From Demequina lutea (GTDB lineage: Bacteria; Actinomycetota; Actinomycetes; Actinomycetales; Demequinaceae): a DNA stretch of 34,006 nt. Both the position numbers and the translations under genes were made by a program. The stretch lies in the NCBI GenBank assembly GCA_003246255.1, contig QKAX01000174.1, forward strand, positions 1-34,006, given 5' to 3'. Positions within the stretch are counted from its first letter, which is position 1. Each line of letters begins with the position of its first letter. This document shows, piece by piece, positions 30,376-34,006 of the stretch. The notes beneath the pieces were generated by a model. The model made no database searches. It had not been told where the DNA came from and saw nothing but the letters and a program-made list of their open reading frames with translations.

Positions 30376-32340
30376 GTGTCCGAGACGCTCACCGATCACC
30401 TGCTTGGCCGTCTGATCGACGGCCGCTATGAGGTGCGCGAACGCATCGCCGCCGGCGGCATGGCCACCGTGTACCTCGCGTTCGACAAGCGCCTAGAGCG
30501 CATGGTGGCCGTTAAGGTGATGCACTCATCCCTGGGCACCGAGGCCGAGAAGCATGAGTTTGCCTCGCGGTTCCGACGCGAGGCGAAGGCCGCGGCTCGG
30601 CTCACTCATCCCGGCATGGTGCGCGTGTACGACCAGGGCACCGATGGCGACATCTCGTACCTCACCATGGAGTACGTCGAGGGCGAGAACCTGCGCTCGC
30701 GGCTCGCTCACGAAGCAACACTCACGGTCGGCGAGTCGCTCGCCATCGTTGACGCGGTTCTTGACGCGCTGGCGGCAGCTCACCGCCAGGGCCTGGTGCA
30801 CCGGGATGTGAAGCCGGAGAACGTGCTCCTCGACGATGAGGATCGCCCCAAGCTTGCGGATTTTGGTTTAGCACGAGCCGTCACTGAGGTCACCGCGACG
30901 TCGACCGGCACCATTCTTGGCACTGTGGCCTACCTCGCTCCCGAGCTGGTACAGAACGGCCAGGCCGACGCCAGCACTGACGTCTACTCCACCGGCGTGC
31001 TGCTGTTTGAGATGCTCACAGGCCGCCAGCCGTTCACGGCGGCCTCGGCCATCGAGGTGGCGGCGCGACATGTCCACGAGGACGTCCCCGCACCCTCGGC
31101 ATTCGTGCCGTGGCTTCCCGCCGAGATCGATGAACTCGTTGCGGCACTTACGGCCCGCGATCCCCTGGCTCGCCCGGCCGACGCCGCGGCGGCGCTTGGG
31201 CTGGTGCGACAGACCCGTTCCATGATCGACGACCCGACCCTGGACCGCCGAGCGGATCCGCCCACCGGCACCATCCCAGTCGCGGATGACGCCGCCACCG
31301 CCGTGCTCGACACCACGCCTACTGGCGCCACCATCGCCCTCCCCATCGGGCTCGGCGCAGGACCGTTCGCGCCGGTCACGGCCGAACTCATTGACGACGA
31401 CCCCGAGGCGATCGAACCAGGCGAGCGACGCCACGTGGCGCTGTGGATCGGTTCCATCGTTGCCGCGCTCCTCGCGCTCCTCGCGCTGGGAGGGTGGTGG
31501 TACAACACACAGGGGCCGGGTGCCTACACGACTGTTCCCCCCGTCGTCGGCGACACAGCCGACGAGGCCACCGCCATCCTGCAGCAGGCCGAGCTCGAGG
31601 TGAACGTCATCTCCGAGTTCTCGTACGACATCCCCGAGGGACTGGTGATCCGTACCGAACCTGGCGCGCAGCAACAGATGCTCAAGGGCGACGCGGTAGA
31701 CCTCATCGTGTCAAAGGGCCCCCAGATGGCCACTGTGCCCACTCTGGTCGGCTCCAACGAACAGGACGCCATCAACGCCTTGAGCGACGTGGGCCTCACC
31801 GTGGGACAAAAGGAGCGGCGAAACGACGATGACGCCCCACAGGGCCAGGTGCTCGCCGTCGAGCCCGGCGAGGGTGAGACTATCCGCGACGACACCCCCA
31901 TCAACCTGGTGATCTCCGACGGCCCCGCGCCCGTGGCGATGCCCGATGTGACGGGCTTCGAGGAGCCCACCGCACGCGCGGCGCTTGAACAGTACAAGTT
32001 CGTCATCACCGTGCAGTACGAGCGCACCAACGAGGTCGCAACGGGCGAGGTCATTCGCACCGACCCTGCTGCCGGCACCGAGACCAACCGCACGGCTTCC
32101 ATCACCCTGTATGTCTCCGAGGGCAAGCCTCTCGTCACTGTTCCTAGCTTCTTGCTGATGACCATCGGTGACGCGCAGGATCGCGCCGACCAACTCGGCC
32201 TGGATCTGCGGTTCGAGAGGCGCTTCCCGTTCGACGGCAACGCATCTGATGACAAGACGATCACCGATCAGGACGTCGACCCAAACACTCAGGTCGAGCA
32301 AGGATCACGCATCACCCTGACGTACAGCAGCCTTGGATAG
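30376..32340 (+). CDS. pknL: PASTA-domain serine/threonine protein kinase (PknL type)
   Basis: A transmembrane Hanks-type kinase. The cytosolic kinase domain (about residues 14-275) shows the glycine loop IAAGGMATVYLA, catalytic VAVKVM Lys, HRDVKPENVLL, DFGLARAV and an activation loop rich in Thr (TEVTATSTGTILGT). A juxtamembrane linker leads to one TM helix (LWIGSIVAALLALLALGGWWY). Four extracellular PASTA repeats follow, starting near VPPVVGD, VPTLVGS, MPDVTGF and VPSFLLM, which bind muropeptides or uncrosslinked peptidoglycan. The length is 654 aa. The GTG at 30376 is preferred over the track start because TATGAT lies six bases upstream and the protein begins VSETLTDHLLGRLIDGRYEVRERI. As I recall, M. 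tuberculosis PknL lacks PASTA repeats while the corynebacterial form has them. The neighbouring Rv2175c-like protein is a likely substrate. Confidence 0.94.
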   Translation: MSETLTDHLLGRLIDGRYEVRERIAAGGMATVYLAFDKRLERMVAVKVMHSSLGTEAEKHEFASRFRREAKAAARLTHPGMVRVYDQGTDGDISYLTMEYVEGENLRSRLAHEATLTVGESLAIVDAVLDALAAAHRQGLVHRDVKPENVLLDDEDRPKLADFGLARAVTEVTATSTGTILGTVAYLAPELVQNGQADASTDVYSTGVLLFEMLTGRQPFTAASAIEVAARHVHEDVPAPSAFVPWLPAEIDELVAALTARDPLARPADAAAALGLVRQTRSMIDDPTLDRRADPPTGTIPVADDAATAVLDTTPTGATIALPIGLGAGPFAPVTAELIDDDPEAIEPGERRHVALWIGSIVAALLALLALGGWWYNTQGPGAYTTVPPVVGDTADEATAILQQAELEVNVISEFSYDIPEGLVIRTEPGAQQQMLKGDAVDLIVSKGPQMATVPTLVGSNEQDAINALSDVGLTVGQKERRNDDDAPQGQVLAVEPGEGETIRDDTPINLVISDGPAPVAMPDVTGFEEPTARAALEQYKFVITVQYERTNEVATGEVIRTDPAAGTETNRTASITLYVSEGKPLVTVPSFLLMTIGDAQDRADQLGLDLRFERRFPFDGNASDDKTITDQDVDPNTQVEQGSRITLTYSSLG

Positions 32341-32359
32341 CGCACTCCCGCGCACGGGA

Positions 32360-32395
32360 AAGGAGGCGCGACACCGTACGGTGTCGCGCCTCCTT
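32360..32395. terminator. Perfect 36-bp palindrome, bidirectional terminator
   Basis: AAGGAGGCGCGACACCGT (32360-32377) is followed directly by its exact reverse complement (32378-32395). In RNA it forms a 16-bp stem with a four-base loop, flanked by A and T bases suiting either direction. It sits between the stop codons of convergent pknL and aroG, 19 bp after one and 16 bp before the other. Confidence 0.85.
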
Positions 32396-32411
32396 CGCGT
32401 CAGGCGGAGAG

Positions 32412-33800
32412 CTAGTCCTCGAAGCGCAGCGTCTCGAGCGGCGGCACCTCACGGTGTGACAACAGCTCGGAGACCAGGAACGCCATCTCGAGCGACTGCT
32501 CGTGGTTGAGGCGCGGGTCCACCTTGGTCTCGTAGCGCATGGCAAGACCCTCGTCGTCGATCTCCGCCGTGCCTCCCAGCACCTCGGTGACGTCGTCACC
32601 CGTGAGCTCCACGTGCAGGCCGCCCGGAACGGTACCAAGGTCGCGGTGCACCTCAAAGAAGCCCTTGACCTCGTCAAGGATCGTCTCGAAGCGTCGCGTC
32701 TTGTAGCCGGACTCGGAGGTGAAGGTGTTGCCGTGCATCGGGTCGGTAAGCCACGTGACGTTGATGCCAGCGTCGCGCACGCCCTCCACCAGACCCGGCA
32801 GCACGTCGCGCACCTTGTCGGCACCCATGCGGGCCACGAAGGTCAGGCGACCCTCGACATTGCCGGGGTTGAGGCGCTCGGCCAGCGCCATGGCATCGGC
32901 AGCCGTGGACGTCGGGCCAAGTTTCACGCCCAGCGGGTTGTGAATCTTTGAGAGGAACTCCACGTGAGCGCCATCGAGCTGGCGCGTGCGCTCCCCGATC
33001 CACAGGAAGTGGCCCGAGCAGTCGTACGGCAGTCCCGAGCGCGAGTCGATGCGCGTGAGCGCCCGCTCGTAGTCGAGCAGCAACGCCTCGTGGCTCGAGA
33101 AGAACTCCACGGTCTTGAGCGCCTCGAAATCGCCGCCCGCAGCCTCCATGAAGCGCACCGCACGGTCGATCTCCGCCGCCACCTTGTCGTACGCGGCGTA
33201 CGCCGGGTTGGCAGAGAAGCCACGGTTCCACTGGTGCACGCGGCGCAGGTCCGCGAAGCCACCCGTGGTGAACGCGCGGATCAGATTCAGCGTGGAGGCC
33301 GACACGTGATACGCGTCGAGCAGGCGGTCCGGGTTCGGCACCCGGGCCTCCTCGGTGAACGCGAACGAGTTCACGATGTCGCCGCGGTACGCCGGAAGGG
33401 TCACGCCGTCCCGCGTCTCGTCGTGTGACGAGCGCGGCTTGGCGTACTGGCCTGCCATGCGGCCGATCTTGACCACTGGCGTGGACGCGCCGTACGTGAG
33501 CACCACAGCCATCTGCAGGATCGTCTTGATCTTGTTGCGGATGCGATCGGCGGTCGCCTCGGAGAAGATCTCCGCGCAGTCGCCGCCCTGCAGCACGAAC
33601 GCCTCTCCCCTGCCGGCCGCGGCGAGGTGGCCCCGCAGCACGTCGGCCTCACCGGCAAAGACGAGCGGGGGCACCTGCTTGAGCCGATCCGTGGCGCGCT
33701 TGAGCGCGTCGGCATCGGGCCATACGGGCTGCTGAAGGGCCTCGCACGACCTGTACGAGTCGACGCCTAGCTGGGCGAGCGCCTCGTCGGTCGTGTTCAT
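32412..33800 (-). CDS. aroG: 3-deoxy-7-phosphoheptulonate synthase, class II
   Basis: It condenses phosphoenolpyruvate and erythrose 4-phosphate to DAHP, the first step of aromatic amino-acid synthesis. It is the plant-like class II type of Actinobacteria. The metal-binding Cys75 lies in LQGGDCAEIF. VVKIGRMAGQYAKPRSS carries PEP-binding Arg/Lys, CSGHFLWIGERTRQLDGAHVEF the metal His/Glu region, and LTDPMHGNTFTS another conserved metal-binding His. The length of 462 aa is normal. The ATG at 33800 overlaps the phosphofructokinase stop by 4 bp (ATGA), which fixes the start; the track extension reads another frame of that gene. The final residues (LETLRFED) are typical. Allosteric control by aromatic amino acids and chorismate mutase is known for the M. 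tuberculosis enzyme. Confidence 0.97.
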   Translation of the reverse strand: MNTTDEALAQLGVDSYRSCEALQQPVWPDADALKRATDRLKQVPPLVFAGEADVLRGHLAAAGRGEAFVLQGGDCAEIFSEATADRIRNKIKTILQMAVVLTYGASTPVVKIGRMAGQYAKPRSSHDETRDGVTLPAYRGDIVNSFAFTEEARVPNPDRLLDAYHVSASTLNLIRAFTTGGFADLRRVHQWNRGFSANPAYAAYDKVAAEIDRAVRFMEAAGGDFEALKTVEFFSSHEALLLDYERALTRIDSRSGLPYDCSGHFLWIGERTRQLDGAHVEFLSKIHNPLGVKLGPTSTAADAMALAERLNPGNVEGRLTFVARMGADKVRDVLPGLVEGVRDAGINVTWLTDPMHGNTFTSESGYKTRRFETILDEVKGFFEVHRDLGTVPGGLHVELTGDDVTEVLGGTAEIDDEGLAMRYETKVDPRLNHEQSLEMAFLVSELLSHREVPPLETLRFED

Positions 33801-34006
33801 GCCTGACCGATGTCGGCCACCATCTCCGTGTACCACGGGGTGGTCACGTCGAAGGGCTTGTGGCCGGCAATGCGGGGGAACGGGATCGCCTTCAGGCGGT
33901 CGCCGTCCTCCTCGTCGTGGCCGATGACGCCGGGCTCGCCGCGCAGGGCACACTCCACCGCGTAGTCGGTCATCGACTTGATGAGGCGCAGGTCCTGCTG
34001 GTTGGC
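33797..34006 (-). CDS. 6-phosphofructokinase (probably PPi-dependent), C-terminal end
   Basis: This gene is absent from the ORF track. The minus strand is open from the right edge and encodes 69 residues ending in TGA at 33797-33799. The sequence includes LRLIKSMTDYAVECALRGEPGVIGHDEE and IPFPRIAGHKPFDVTTPWY, followed by MVADIGQA. This matches the C-terminus of actinobacterial 6-phosphofructokinases, many of which use pyrophosphate. The residues that tell ATP from PPi lie outside the window. Phosphofructokinase phosphorylates fructose 6-phosphate in glycolysis. It overlaps aroG by 4 bp, so glycolysis and shikimate entry are co-expressed. Confidence 0.82.
   Translation of the reverse strand, partial: ANQQDLRLIKSMTDYAVECALRGEPGVIGHDEEDGDRLKAIPFPRIAGHKPFDVTTPWYTEMVADIGQA

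Noticed and set aside
1-34006. CRISPR arrays, tRNA/rRNA genes, insertion sequences, prophage or defence genes
   Set aside because: I looked for regularly spaced repeats, transposase or integrase motifs and tRNA cloverleaf ends and saw none.

Overview
The window is a gene-dense, high-GC stretch of an actinobacterial chromosome. Strong third-position G/C bias in every gene, many GTG starts, SepH, class II DAHP synthase, DUF3159/DUF4192/DUF4193/DUF5998 proteins, a PASTA-kinase locus and a HrdB-like SigA all fit Actinomycetota. The combination looks most like Micrococcales (Cellulomonas/Demequina-like); the genus is a guess. Gene order closely follows two blocks that I recall from Mycobacterium tuberculosis, Rv2681-Rv2703 and Rv2173-Rv2178c. 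I see no phage, IS element, CRISPR array, rRNA or tRNA. This is conserved core genome, and I do not see a clear undescribed system.

Layout. (1) 1-5.3 kb: the C-terminal end of RNase D, then leftward dxs (isoprenoid precursor synthesis) and acnA (TCA cycle). (2) 5.4-9.8 kb: a TRAM-domain RNA uracil methyltransferase coupled to a KimA-like APC permease, divergent from two coupled TrkA-type proteins; together they look like a potassium-import and gating module. (3) 9.7-12.4 kb, leftward: dut - OB-fold - DUF3159 (all overlapping), plus DUF4193 and suhB. (4) 12.5-15.3 kb: SepH (cell division), an alkaline-phosphatase-superfamily enzyme and DUF5998. (5) 15.3-21.7 kb: topoisomerase IV subunits parC (+) and parE (-) flanking a ThrE-type exporter and a small membrane protein. 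(6) 21.7-24.2 kb: a coupled membrane protein and two tandem GNAT acetyltransferases, divergent from an EamA exporter. (7) 24.2-27.3 kb, leftward: DUF4192, sigA, a YciI-like protein and a 99-aa unknown. (8) 27.4-32.3 kb: polyprenyl synthetase, an Rv2175c-like DNA-binding protein, a four-LysM transglycosylase and a PknL-type kinase with four PASTA repeats, i.e. a cell-wall synthesis and sensing locus. (9) 32.4-34.0 kb: aroG coupled to the 3' end of a phosphofructokinase.

Regulation. A recurring pattern is a TANNNT-like -10 hexamer 6-8 nt before the start codon, which predicts leaderless mRNAs for about a dozen genes (dut, trkA, parE, idsA-like, the Rv2175c-like gene, pknL and others). Genes with clear Shine-Dalgarno leaders (dxs, acnA, sigA, DUF4193) are the minority. 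Other signals are a perfect 36-bp palindrome between the convergent pknL and aroG genes, an MtrA-box-like direct repeat on the LysM/SLT promoter, a perfect TTGACA upstream of sigA with a leader hairpin, and mirrored GAGACAATA boxes between DUF5998 and parC.

Starts were set by family N-termini, overlap with the upstream gene, SD motifs or leaderless -10 placement. They often differ from the longest ORF in the track.
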